The position numbers and the translations under genes were made by a program. The notes below the pieces were generated by a model. It searched no databases, was not told the DNA's origin, and saw only the letters and a list, made by a program, of their open reading frames with translations. This document shows, piece after piece, positions 9,202 through 17,701 of a stretch of 64,000 nt of DNA (positions are counted from its first letter, which is position 1; each line of letters starts with the position of its first letter). Source of the stretch: Vibrio sp. ED004 (lineage in GTDB: Bacteria; Pseudomonadota; Gammaproteobacteria; Enterobacterales; Vibrionaceae); NCBI RefSeq assembly GCF_023206395.1, contig NZ_CP066149.1, forward strand, positions 1,798,001 to 1,862,000. The letters run 5' to 3'.

Positions 9202-10946
9202 TATGATAACTCCTGAGAATGCGGTGGAATTAAGCCAACAACTGAATCTGCATCATCCCAAATAGGGTGATAACCCTCATCATGAAGCTTGGCTTCCGCT
9301 TGCTTAAGTATTTTTTTGTTGATGTTAGGTAAGATTTTTTCTTCTATGAACGTCACGATGTTTTCAAAGTTTTGGCGGTAGTGGTTGGCATCAAGGTGTA
9401 GGTAAAGAGACTCTTCAATACAGGCTTTAAAACTAAGTAGACACCAAATATCTGAAAGTGATTGAACAATGACTTGGCTTGGACAACCGAAGCAACCGAG
9501 TAAATCAGCACAAGCTAACTTTTCATCTTCACTCAATAGCCCTTGTTTCATGGCTTTCTTGGTGTATTTCTGGGACTTATCGCCAAAAGGAGTGGCACAG
9601 CTTCCTCCGCTGGGAGTGCGACTTAAATCGGGTAAATTGATTTTGTTTTCTTCTTCAATGACCAAAACATCTATGCCTAAGCTAGCCTGTGCTTGCTTGG
9701 TGTTAATTCCTTTTTTAACCTCTTCTTCACGAATAGCCATAGCATCTTGCATCATGCCGTTATTGGTTAATTTATTTCCTTCGCTATAGTTTCTCCTTCT
9801 TGAATTAGGAGTATTACTTAGCATGATGTCATTCATCATTTCACCTTGATGAAAAGCAGTAATTTGAGCGCCTGTTTCACGAAATCGACTGATGGTTGGG
9901 CGTAATTTTCTTCCTGTTTGGTCGGTGAAGGTAAAGTGCTTTTCAACCCAACGTTTTAAGAAAGCTTGGAGTATTCCTTTTTTCATCGGTACTGCTTCTT
10001 GAACTGCTACTGTCTGAAGCAATGTTGCCTTTTTTTTCGTTGATATTAGGCGTGAAGCATTAAGCAGTTTTTCGAAAAAACTCATAGCATATTTAGGGAT
10101 ATCAAGACCATGCTCACCCACTTCAACTTGAATTGTTTTGAATGCTCTGCGTTTAAAAGCAGGCATGGTGTACCACGTTTCCTCAATGGATGTTGAAGCA
10201 CTAACAGGCTGTGGTAGTTGAAATAAGTCACTGGTATTGGCATAGGTGTAATAAGATAAGAGGTATGTCCCTGCGCACATCATTTTTGTTATACCACCAC
10301 ATAACTTATAGACCTGACCTTGCCACTCAAATGTCATGGAAGGGCGATTTTTATAAGCTTTGATATGTATCTCTGGTGATTCAATAAATTGACTATAGGT
10401 TTGTTTGAATAGACTACGCAAGAAAGGAAGCAGTTGATTTAAATCACTACGAGTATAAGCCTCGAAAGATTCTTGATCGCTTCTATCTGTTATCGCTATG
10501 TTATTGAAATAACTTGATGGTAAATCTAAAAAATCACGAAATGAGACTAATAAGTTCGAGTGGGTTGTAACATAGGTAGAGCTTTTTATTTCCCCTAACA
10601 TTACTCTAGCGTGTTGATGCTTCATATAGGCTTCTAGCGAACGTTGTGTAAAGGAAGTTGTATGGTTTGAATCACACCAACGAAGGTATTGAGAAATTCG
10701 AGAGAAATAATGATATAGAGTATTATGACTTTCACCTTCCGCTATTTTTTCACTAAAATGCTCTTTAATTTGAAGAATAAAACCTTCACGATTCGCATCC
10801 TCAAACTGACCACCTTGCTGTAATTGTTTGGTAGCAGGAAGGTGCTTAACCAGAAAACGATTAAAGTCAGCAAGATGGTTATCTGTTGTATTTAGTTGAA
10901 AGCAAAGCTCTGGCTTCCAACCATGTAGATAAGAAACATTACTCAT
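9201..10946 (-). CDS. gmtY: Second integrase-like recombinase with Cys-rich tail (GmtY-like)
   Basis: A 581-residue protein. The start at 10946 is chosen because GGAGG sits directly upstream with good spacing; a longer reading from TTG at 10958 would swallow that site. It overlaps the upstream recombinase by 8 bp. A recombinase-like C-terminal core can be followed (SRFRETGAQ about 360, HQGEMMND, then RRRNYSEGN with a candidate nucleophile tyrosine about 388). The first catalytic arginine region looks degenerate. A cysteine cluster follows (SCATPFGD, then CADLLGCFGC), probably zinc-binding. Position between two other recombinases and before the small partner fits the middle protein of recombinase trios, and GmtY is the best guess. 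Confidence 0.65.
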   Translation of the reverse strand: MSNVSYLHGWKPELCFQLNTTDNHLADFNRFLVKHLPATKQLQQGGQFEDANREGFILQIKEHFSEKIAEGESHNTLYHYFSRISQYLRWCDSNHTTSFTQRSLEAYMKHQHARVMLGEIKSSTYVTTHSNLLVSFRDFLDLPSSYFNNIAITDRSDQESFEAYTRSDLNQLLPFLRSLFKQTYSQFIESPEIHIKAYKNRPSMTFEWQGQVYKLCGGITKMMCAGTYLLSYYTYANTSDLFQLPQPVSASTSIEETWYTMPAFKRRAFKTIQVEVGEHGLDIPKYAMSFFEKLLNASRLISTKKKATLLQTVAVQEAVPMKKGILQAFLKRWVEKHFTFTDQTGRKLRPTISRFRETGAQITAFHQGEMMNDIMLSNTPNSRRRNYSEGNKLTNNGMMQDAMAIREEEVKKGINTKQAQASLGIDVLVIEEENKINLPDLSRTPSGGSCATPFGDKSQKYTKKAMKQGLLSEDEKLACADLLGCFGCPSQVIVQSLSDIWCLLSFKACIEESLYLHLDANHYRQNFENIVTFIEEKILPNINKKILKQAEAKLHDEGYHPIWDDADSVVGLIPPHSQELS

Positions 10947-12264
10947 CCTCACCTCCAAGCGCTTCGTGCATTATGCTATCTAAAATGCCAAATTTAACTT
11001 TAAACGCTTCTTTGCGTTGCAAGTAACGCAGATACTTCCAAGTGGTTGATTCATTTCTATGTCCCATCCACCCCATGAGAAGTTCCATACACTCCATTGG
11101 TGATAAACCTGCTCCAAGTAGGTCATTTAATCGATATGTGCCATAGGTAGAGCGCAAGTCGTGAAAACGATGTGTGAACTCAGGGTGTGTTTTTTTGATA
11201 TATGTTCTTAGCTCTGTCCACCTTGCTTCAATAGATTTAGCGGTTACAGGATTGCCTTGTTCACTAACAAAAAGTGGCTCATGGCGTTCGCATAGCTCAA
11301 GCCTTTCAATTGCATTCTTTTTTAATGAAACGGTATTCTCTGGCAGTTCGTCTAGTTTGATATTGAGTTTATTCACTCGTTTTATTCTGCGCTCAGAGGT
11401 GCGGTATTCATTTAGCGATGCTAATAATTCTGCTGAGATTTCTACACGTCTTTGTTTTAAATATTTGGTTTGCACGCCTGTTGATTGAGGGGATAAAACT
11501 ATTTCGTAACGATGCTCGCTTTCAGCAAGAAGGGTTGCGGTATCAAGAGCATCAAGGGAAAGTGTTGCGACCTCTTGAATGCGCATTCCCGTATCAATAG
11601 ATATTAACACTTGAAAGCGTAATTCTTCGGATGCGCTAGGTAGGTGCTGTGTCAGGATATTTAGTGATTCACGAGTGAGTGGTGATAAAGGTCGAATGTT
11701 ATTACTGCTGGTGTCCTTCGGTATTTTTATTCGCAAGTCGCTTGTTTCAACGGTGAACGTTGGTGATATGTGAGCCAGCATTCCAGTCTTTTGGACGGAT
11801 ACAAACTCCATCTTAAACGGTGCTTCCTTTTCATTCTTTACGCGTAAGTAACCATCATGCATTAGCCACTTATAGTAATTGACGATTTGGTTCATACGAA
11901 CACTGGCAGTGCTGTGTGCCAATTCACCATTCTTGATTTTTTTTAATAAGTGAGAGCGAAAAAGGTAAGTGGGTTTGAGCCTCTTGACTGGCGGAAACTT
12001 ATCCCATGCCAAATCATTGTCTTCAATAAATTGATAATAAGCGTGTAGAGCTTGAGCGCAAGGTGATAGGTCTCGTGCGGTTTTTACCGTTTTTAGATAG
12101 AAAAGGTAGCTATTAGCTTCATGGTTAAAGATGCCTTCTTTTGTAAATAGAGTCGGCAAGGAACCAATATTGTTTTTGAGGGGAGAGCAGTGGAGAACTC
12201 CATTGCTTGATGTGTGTAACTTTGTTTCTTTGAAAATATCGCTTGAATGTATGAGTGATGACAT
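10939..12264 (-). CDS. Tyrosine-type site-specific recombinase/integrase at the island end
   Basis: A 441-residue integrase with a clear catalytic domain: arginine in DTGMRIQEVATL (about 226), HDLRSTYGT (about 366), a GHRNESTTWKYL box (about 400) and nucleophile tyrosine in KYLRY (about 411). An N-terminal SAM-like DNA-binding domain is expected in about 40-170. It is the first gene of the four-gene operon and lies directly against the chromosomal gor gene, as integrases of genomic islands normally do. With the two downstream proteins it forms a recombinase trio. It may execute strand exchange at the island boundary; the roles of the other two are unknown. No frameshift or missing catalytic residue was noticed. 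Confidence 0.85.
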   Translation of the reverse strand: MSSLIHSSDIFKETKLHTSSNGVLHCSPLKNNIGSLPTLFTKEGIFNHEANSYLFYLKTVKTARDLSPCAQALHAYYQFIEDNDLAWDKFPPVKRLKPTYLFRSHLLKKIKNGELAHSTASVRMNQIVNYYKWLMHDGYLRVKNEKEAPFKMEFVSVQKTGMLAHISPTFTVETSDLRIKIPKDTSSNNIRPLSPLTRESLNILTQHLPSASEELRFQVLISIDTGMRIQEVATLSLDALDTATLLAESEHRYEIVLSPQSTGVQTKYLKQRRVEISAELLASLNEYRTSERRIKRVNKLNIKLDELPENTVSLKKNAIERLELCERHEPLFVSEQGNPVTAKSIEARWTELRTYIKKTHPEFTHRFHDLRSTYGTYRLNDLLGAGLSPMECMELLMGWMGHRNESTTWKYLRYLQRKEAFKVKFGILDSIMHEALGGEDE

Positions 12265-12340
12265 AAATATACCTAGAAAAGATCACTGGCAATGCATTGA
12301 GCATAGTCAGTGATCGGTTATTTTCCAGATTTACTTATGT

Positions 12341-12362
12341 GTGTAGGATGCTTTTCCTACAC
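12341..12362. other. Inverted repeat at the gor 3' end; candidate island attachment core or gor terminator
   Basis: GTGTAGGA, six bases (TGCTTT), TCCTACAC: a perfect 8-bp inverted repeat that touches the gor stop codon. The geometry (two arms around a 6-bp spacer) is that of a tyrosine-recombinase core site such as dif. As a hairpin it could also terminate gor, but the following bases on the gor strand are not T-rich. The other island end is outside the window, so the expected direct repeat cannot be checked. Confidence 0.5.
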
Positions 12363-13720
12363 TAACCTGTCATGGTAACGAACTCTTCGCTGCCCGTTGG
12401 GTGAATTGCCACAACAGAGTCGAAGTCTGCTTTGGTTGCGCCCATCTTCATTGCAACGCCGAAGCCTTGAATCATTTCATCAACAGTGAAGCCGATGCCG
12501 TGTAGGCCGACTACTGTTTCTTCTTCGCCAGCACATACTAGCTTCATCTTACAAGGTTGGCGGTGCTTGGTTACAGCTGTGTACATCGCAGTGAAGCCTG
12601 ATGTGTAAACCTTGATGTTGTCTTTGCCATACTGCTCTTCAGCTTCTTGAGTCGTTAGACCGATCGTGCCGATAGGTGGGTGGCTGAATACAACAGTAGG
12701 TACAAGCTTGTAGTCCATCTTAGCGTTGGTTTGACCGTTGAATAGACGCTCAGAAAGCTGACGACCTGCTTTAACAGCTACAGGAGTTAGTTCGATACCG
12801 CCTTCCATGATGTCACCAACACAGTAGATGCCAGGAACGTTAGTCGCTTGGAATTCATCTACCTTGATGTAGCCACGGTCGTTAGTCTCAACGCCAGTTG
12901 ATGCTAGGTTGATCGCGTCAGTCGCTGGGTGGCGACCGATAGCCCAGATTAAGTGGTCAACGTTTTGAGTGTTGCCGTTCTCTAGGTGCAGAGTCAGCGT
13001 GCCGTCTGCTTCTTTCACCACTTCTTTAGGCACTGAGTGCGTGTGAAGTGTTGGACCTTCTGTTTCCATTACTTCTACTAGCGTTTCGATGATCATTGGA
13101 TCGAAACTACGTAGTGGAGATTCTTTACGGCAGAACAGGTGTGTTTCTGTGCCAAGCGCGCTTAGAACGCCAGCAATTTCAACCGCGATGTAGCCAGCAC
13201 CGATAACCGCAACGCGTTTTGGTTGCTCCATCAGATCGAAGAAGCCATTCGAGTCGATGCCGTATTCTGCACCTGGGATGTTTGGAATCGTTGGACGACC
13301 ACCTACCGCGATCAGGATGTGATCTGCAGTGTAGTGTTCGCCGTTAACTTCAACAGTCTTCTCATCAACGAACTTAGCAAAGCCTTTGATTACGTTTACT
13401 TTGTTGTTACCTAGTACGCGATCGTAAGATTGGTGGATACGACCAATGTACGCTTGGCGGTTTTCAACCAGTTTGCTCCAGTTGAAGCCTTTTACGTCAA
13501 CGTCGAAGCCGTAGTCTTCAGAGTATAGGTTGATTGCTTCAGCGACTTGAGCGCCGTGCCACATTACCTTTTTAGGAACACAACCAACGTTTACACAAGT
13601 ACCACCAAGGTCTTGAGCTTCGATAAGTGCAACTTTTGCACCGTGCATAGCAGCGCGGTTTGCTGATGCGATGCCGCCTGAACCGCCACCGATACAGATG
13701 TAATCAAAATGAGTCGCCAT
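12362..13720 (-). CDS. gor: Glutathione-disulfide reductase
   Basis: NADPH-dependent FAD enzyme that reduces oxidised glutathione in the cytoplasm. The start at 13720 ([16 protein letters not shown]) is preferred over an ATG 12 bases upstream because it aligns with E. coli Gor and has GGAG seven bases before it. The N-terminal FAD-binding GGGSGG, the redox disulfide [13 protein letters not shown], the NAD(P)-binding GAGYIAVE and the C-terminal HPTGSEE with the catalytic histidine are all intact. Length of 452 residues is normal for the family. It marks the right-hand chromosomal flank of the mobile island and begins the conserved gor-rlmJ-prlC block. Confidence 0.97.
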   Translation of the reverse strand: MATHFDYICIGGGSGGIASANRAAMHGAKVALIEAQDLGGTCVNVGCVPKKVMWHGAQVAEAINLYSEDYGFDVDVKGFNWSKLVENRQAYIGRIHQSYDRVLGNNKVNVIKGFAKFVDEKTVEVNGEHYTADHILIAVGGRPTIPNIPGAEYGIDSNGFFDLMEQPKRVAVIGAGYIAVEIAGVLSALGTETHLFCRKESPLRSFDPMIIETLVEVMETEGPTLHTHSVPKEVVKEADGTLTLHLENGNTQNVDHLIWAIGRHPATDAINLASTGVETNDRGYIKVDEFQATNVPGIYCVGDIMEGGIELTPVAVKAGRQLSERLFNGQTNAKMDYKLVPTVVFSHPPIGTIGLTTQEAEEQYGKDNIKVYTSGFTAMYTAVTKHRQPCKMKLVCAGEEETVVGLHGIGFTVDEMIQGFGVAMKMGATKADFDSVVAIHPTGSEEFVTMTG

Positions 13721-13907
13721 TACTTTCTCCATTTATTGAAGGTTGTAGTCACAGTGAGAGCACTGGATACCTACGTCCTATAGATTCTTAAATTGTCTAA
13801 TTATTATATTGAGGGCAGATCGGTTGAACTCAATCTCCCTGTTTAAAATTTATTCGTCCACATCACAGTCTGTTGAAGATTCTTCAGTCTATGATGTGAA
13901 TTCGAGA

Positions 13908-14747
13908 TTACTCGGGTACGATCCACTCTACTGTGAAGTGACCGGTTGCCGGTGCAATTGCTTCCTTCAAGAATGGAAGAATCTCGTTCATTTGGCTTTC
14001 TAGCTTCCAAGGTGGGTTGATAACAATCATGCCTGATGCTGTCATGCCACGCTCGTTGGTGTCTGGTGATACGCCAAGTTCGATTTGTAAAATCTTGTTG
14101 ATGCCTAAGCCTTCAAGGCCTTCGATCATATCTTCGATGTCACAACGGTTTACTACCGGGTACCAAATTGCGTAGATACCGGTTGCCCAGCGCTTATGGC
14201 TTTGAGCAATCGCAGTCACCACATCGCGGTACTCTCTTGCTAGCTCATAAGGCGGGTCGATAAGTACCAAACCACGACGCTCTTTTGGTGGCAGGCTGCC
14301 TTTTAAGCGTTGGAAACCATCTTCTTTGTAGATAGATACCTGACGATCGCGGTGGAACTCTTGCTCAAGCAGCGGGTGATCGGCTGGGTGAAGCTCGGTC
14401 AGTACCATGCGGTCTTGGTCGCGCAGGTGGGCACGTGCAACACGTGGTGAACCTGGGTAATAGCGTAGCTTGTCGCCGTTATTTAGTGTTGAGATAGACT
14501 CAAGGTAGCTTTGAATGTCTTCAGGAAGATTTTGCTGATCCCAAACGCGAGCGATACCTTGTTTGTATTCACCGGTTTTTTCAGACCATTCATGCGTTAA
14601 GTCGTAACGACCTACACCAGAGTGAGTGTCATGATAAACAAAAGGCTTATCCTTCTGTTTCAAAGAATTAAGAATAAGGCTCTGTACGATATGCTTTACT
14701 ACGTCGGCATGGTTACCTGCGTGGAAGCTGTGGCGATAACTTAACAA
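13908..14747 (-). CDS. rlmJ: 23S rRNA (adenine2030-N6)-methyltransferase RlmJ
   Basis: RlmJ adds the m6A2030 mark to free 23S rRNA. The protein matches E. coli RlmJ from its first residues (LSYRHSFHAGNHADV) through the catalytic DPPYE motif. To give that N-terminus the start must be TTG at 14747, preceded by GAGAG; the longer reading begins with GTG six codons earlier and adds residues absent from E. coli. Length from TTG is 279 residues, as in E. coli (280). It is a single-gene unit between gor and prlC, transcribed toward gor. No anomalies other than the rare start codon. Confidence 0.93.
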   Translation of the reverse strand: MLSYRHSFHAGNHADVVKHIVQSLILNSLKQKDKPFVYHDTHSGVGRYDLTHEWSEKTGEYKQGIARVWDQQNLPEDIQSYLESISTLNNGDKLRYYPGSPRVARAHLRDQDRMVLTELHPADHPLLEQEFHRDRQVSIYKEDGFQRLKGSLPPKERRGLVLIDPPYELAREYRDVVTAIAQSHKRWATGIYAIWYPVVNRCDIEDMIEGLEGLGINKILQIELGVSPDTNERGMTASGMIVINPPWKLESQMNEILPFLKEAIAPATGHFTVEWIVPE

Positions 14748-15027
14748 ATTAAACTCTCGTAACACTCTCGATTTAGAGTGTGGTTAGTGTAGGTGGGGTT
14801 AATCAGACCATTATAACCCTCAATGGACCATAAATTCTCGAACAATTCAGGAACAGTCGTTCGCAATATGTGGTTAGTTATTGGTTCTACTATTGAAATT
14901 TGCCTTATTGGGCACTATTTAATAACTATTCGCAGGTGATTTTTTTAGGGCGAACCTGAGCCTGATGACTGTAAGACGACCTCATTACAAAAAAGACGAA
15001 AGTCTCTAAAGCCAAAGGAATGTTTAT

Positions 15028-17070
15028 ATGTCTAATCCGCTATTAACCTTCACGGACTTACCTCCGTTTTCGCAAATCAAACCTGAGCACGTTAAGCCAG
15101 CGGTTGAGCAAGTGATTGAAGCGTGTCGCAACAAGATAGAACAAGTACTTGAAGGTAATATTTCACCAAGCTGGGACAACCTAGTTGCTCCGATTGAAGA
15201 AGTGGATGATCGTTTAGGACGTATTTGGTCACCAGTAAGCCACATGAACTCTGTTGTGAATAGCGACGAACTGCGTGAAGCGTATGAGAGCTGCCTACCA
15301 GTACTGTCTGAGTACGGCACTTGGGTTGGCCAACACAAAGGCTTGTTTGAGGCATACAAAGCGATCAAGGCGAGCGAAGCCTTCTCGGCATTAAACCGAG
15401 CTCAACAGAAAACCATTACCGATGCACTGCGTGACTTTGAACTGTCAGGCATTGGCTTGCCAGCAGACGAGCAGCACCGCTACGGCGAGATCAGCAAGCG
15501 CCAGTCTGAGCTAGGTTCTCAATTCTCAAATAACGTACTTGATGCAACCATGGGTTGGAGCAAGCAGATTACTGATGTTGCTGAACTGTCAGGCATGCCT
15601 GAATCAGCACTGGCAGCTGCTCAAGCGGCAGCGGAGTCTAAAGAGCAAGAAGGTTACCTACTGACTTTAGATATCCCATCATACCTACCTGTGATGACTT
15701 ACTGTGATAACCAAGAACTACGTAAAGAGTTGTACGAAGCTTACGTAACGCGCGCTTCGGATCGTGGTCCAAATGCCGGTAAGTGGGACAACACTGAGAT
15801 CATCACAGAGCAGCTTAAACTGCGTCATGAGATCGCTCGCATGCTAGGTTTCAGCACTTACAGCGAAAAATCACTGTCGACTAAAATGGCTGAAACGCCA
15901 GATCAGGTTCTTGGCTTCCTAAACGACCTAGCAGTAAAAGCAAAACCACAAGGTGAGCGTGAGGTTGAAGAGTTGCGTCAGTTTGCAGAGAAAGAGTTTG
16001 GTGTTTCTGAGCTAAACCTGTGGGACATCGCTTACTACAGCGAAAAACAAAAGCAGAACCTATTCGAGATCTCTGATGAAGAGCTTCGTCCTTACTTCCC
16101 TGAATCAAACGTGGTTTCAGGCCTGTTTGAGGTATTAAACCGTGTGTTTGGTATGTCGGTAACAGAGCGTGAAGGCGTCGACACATGGCATGTGTCAGTT
16201 CGCTTCTTTGATATCTTTGATGCAACAGGTGCACTGCGCGGTAGCTTCTACCTAGATTTATACGCACGTGAGCACAAACGTGGCGGCGCTTGGATGGATG
16301 ACTGTCGTGGTCGTCGTATTACTGAATCTGGCGAGCTACAAACACCCGTCGCTTACCTAACGTGTAACTTCAACAAGCCAGTTGGTGATAAGCCAGCACT
16401 GTTTACTCATGATGAAGTCGTGACTCTGTTTCACGAGTTTGGCCACGGTATCCACCACATGCTAACGCAAGTAGAAGCGGGTGCAGTTGCGGGTATCAAT
16501 GGTGTACCTTGGGATGCGGTTGAGCTACCAAGTCAGTTCCTAGAAAACTGGTGTTGGGAAGAAGAAGCGCTGTCGTTTATCTCTGGTCATTTCGAAACGG
16601 GTGAAGCATTACCAAAAGAGATGCTAGAGAAGATGCTGGCAGCGAAGAACTTCCAATCTGCGATGTTTATCCTGCGTCAGCTAGAGCTTGGTTTGTTCGA
16701 CTTTACGCTTCACACAGAATATGACCCAGAAGTGGGTGCTCGCGTACTAGAAACGCTAGCCGACGTAAAATCTAAGGTGTCGGTACTGCCAAGCCTTGAT
16801 TGGAACCGTTTCTCGCACAGTTTTGGTCATATCTTTGCGGGTGGCTACAGTGCGGGTTACTACAGCTACCTATGGGCAGAAGTGCTTTCAGCCGATGCGT
16901 TCTCAGCATTTGAAGAAGAGGGTATCTTCAACACTGAAACCGGTAATCGCTTCCTGAACAACATCCTTGAGATGGGTGGCAGTGAAGAGCCGATGGAGCT
17001 GTTCAAACGCTTCCGTGGTCGTGAGCCACAAATCGATGCGATGCTGCGTCATGCGGGTATCAGCGCTTAA
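15028..17070 (+). CDS. prlC: Oligopeptidase A (M3 metallopeptidase)
   Basis: Cytoplasmic zinc oligopeptidase that degrades short peptides, including cleaved signal peptides. The 680-residue length equals that of E. coli PrlC. The zinc site FHEFGHGIHH (HExxH, about residues 470-479) and the downstream glutamate helix (ENWCWEEEAL) are intact, as is the C-terminal GYSAGYYSYLWAEV signature with the substrate-positioning tyrosines. The gene is divergent from rlmJ across 280 bp in which I see no further gene, and it ends at a strong bidirectional terminator shared with asnC. The context (rsmJ-prlC-rlmJ-gor) is conserved in Enterobacterales, though here AsnC and a GGDEF/EAL gene are interposed. Confidence 0.96.
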   Translation: MSNPLLTFTDLPPFSQIKPEHVKPAVEQVIEACRNKIEQVLEGNISPSWDNLVAPIEEVDDRLGRIWSPVSHMNSVVNSDELREAYESCLPVLSEYGTWVGQHKGLFEAYKAIKASEAFSALNRAQQKTITDALRDFELSGIGLPADEQHRYGEISKRQSELGSQFSNNVLDATMGWSKQITDVAELSGMPESALAAAQAAAESKEQEGYLLTLDIPSYLPVMTYCDNQELRKELYEAYVTRASDRGPNAGKWDNTEIITEQLKLRHEIARMLGFSTYSEKSLSTKMAETPDQVLGFLNDLAVKAKPQGEREVEELRQFAEKEFGVSELNLWDIAYYSEKQKQNLFEISDEELRPYFPESNVVSGLFEVLNRVFGMSVTEREGVDTWHVSVRFFDIFDATGALRGSFYLDLYAREHKRGGAWMDDCRGRRITESGELQTPVAYLTCNFNKPVGDKPALFTHDEVVTLFHEFGHGIHHMLTQVEAGAVAGINGVPWDAVELPSQFLENWCWEEEALSFISGHFETGEALPKEMLEKMLAAKNFQSAMFILRQLELGLFDFTLHTEYDPEVGARVLETLADVKSKVSVLPSLDWNRFSHSFGHIFAGGYSAGYYSYLWAEVLSADAFSAFEEEGIFNTETGNRFLNNILEMGGSEEPMELFKRFRGREPQIDAMLRHAGISA

Positions 17071-17090
17071 TATTGAGCTGATCAGAATGT

Positions 17091-17119
17091 AAAAAGAGCC
17101 TCCTTGTGAGGCTCTTTTT
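17091..17119. terminator. Bidirectional terminator between prlC and asnC
   Basis: AAAAAGAGCCTC, loop CTTGT, GAGGCTCTTTTT: a perfect 12-bp stem with A-run before and T-run after, so it can stop both converging genes. Confidence 0.93.
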
Positions 17120-17138
17120 GTATCTATTTATCAAACGA

Positions 17139-17603
17139 TTATGGATTCACATTGCGGTTGATAGGGTTCTGCAATGAAATCAGAGTTTCGGTTGATTGCA
17201 CCTCATCGATCGCTTGCAGCTTATCGATCAATACAAACTGCAGCTCTTCAATCGATTTACACATCAGCTTTACAAAGATATTGTAAGCACCAGTGGTGTA
17301 GTACGCCTCAACCACCTCATCTAAGGCGTTCAGCTTGGCGATTGCCGAGTGATAATCTTTGGCAGCATTGAGGTTGATACCAATAAAGCAACACACGTCG
17401 TAACCTAGCTTTTTGGTGTTTACCACAACCTCGGTACGCTCAATAATGTCGGCCGATCTCATTTTCTCGATACGGACGTGAATGGTCGCAGGGCTTACGT
17501 CAAACTGCTTGGCCATCTCGGCGTAAGGCGTACGAGCATCTTCCATTAAGGTTTTCAGAATGGCACGGTCTAGGTCATCGAGACGAGCGGTGGTTGTGGA
17601 CAT
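17139..17603 (-). CDS. asnC: AsnC/Lrp-family transcriptional regulator AsnC
   Basis: A 154-residue Lrp/AsnC regulator: N-terminal winged helix-turn-helix (about 8-55, LDRAILKTLMEDARTPYAEMA, VSPATIHVRIEKM) and C-terminal RAM ligand-binding domain (about 70-150, VEAYYTTGAYNIFVKLMCKS). The sequence is closest in my reading to AsnC, which senses asparagine and controls asparagine synthetase asnA; asnA itself is not adjacent here. It is divergent from the GGDEF/EAL gene, the two starts being about 100 bp apart, so they may share a control region. Assignment to AsnC rather than another Lrp paralogue is likely but not certain. Confidence 0.85.
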   Translation of the reverse strand: MSTTTARLDDLDRAILKTLMEDARTPYAEMAKQFDVSPATIHVRIEKMRSADIIERTEVVVNTKKLGYDVCCFIGINLNAAKDYHSAIAKLNALDEVVEAYYTTGAYNIFVKLMCKSIEELQFVLIDKLQAIDEVQSTETLISLQNPINRNVNP

Positions 17604-17701
17604 GCTTAACCCTTAGATTTAATGAAATTATATTGGCTAGAGTACATATCATAGCCAAGGGTGATAATATTAGCAGCAACGATGATGTTAGGGTGAATTC
17701 A

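Noticed and set aside
13223..13414. Small + strand reading frames inside gor, prlC, polA, ntrC and the recombinase genes
   Set aside because: They lie antisense or out of frame within intact, well-supported genes and have no start signals or family pattern of their own.
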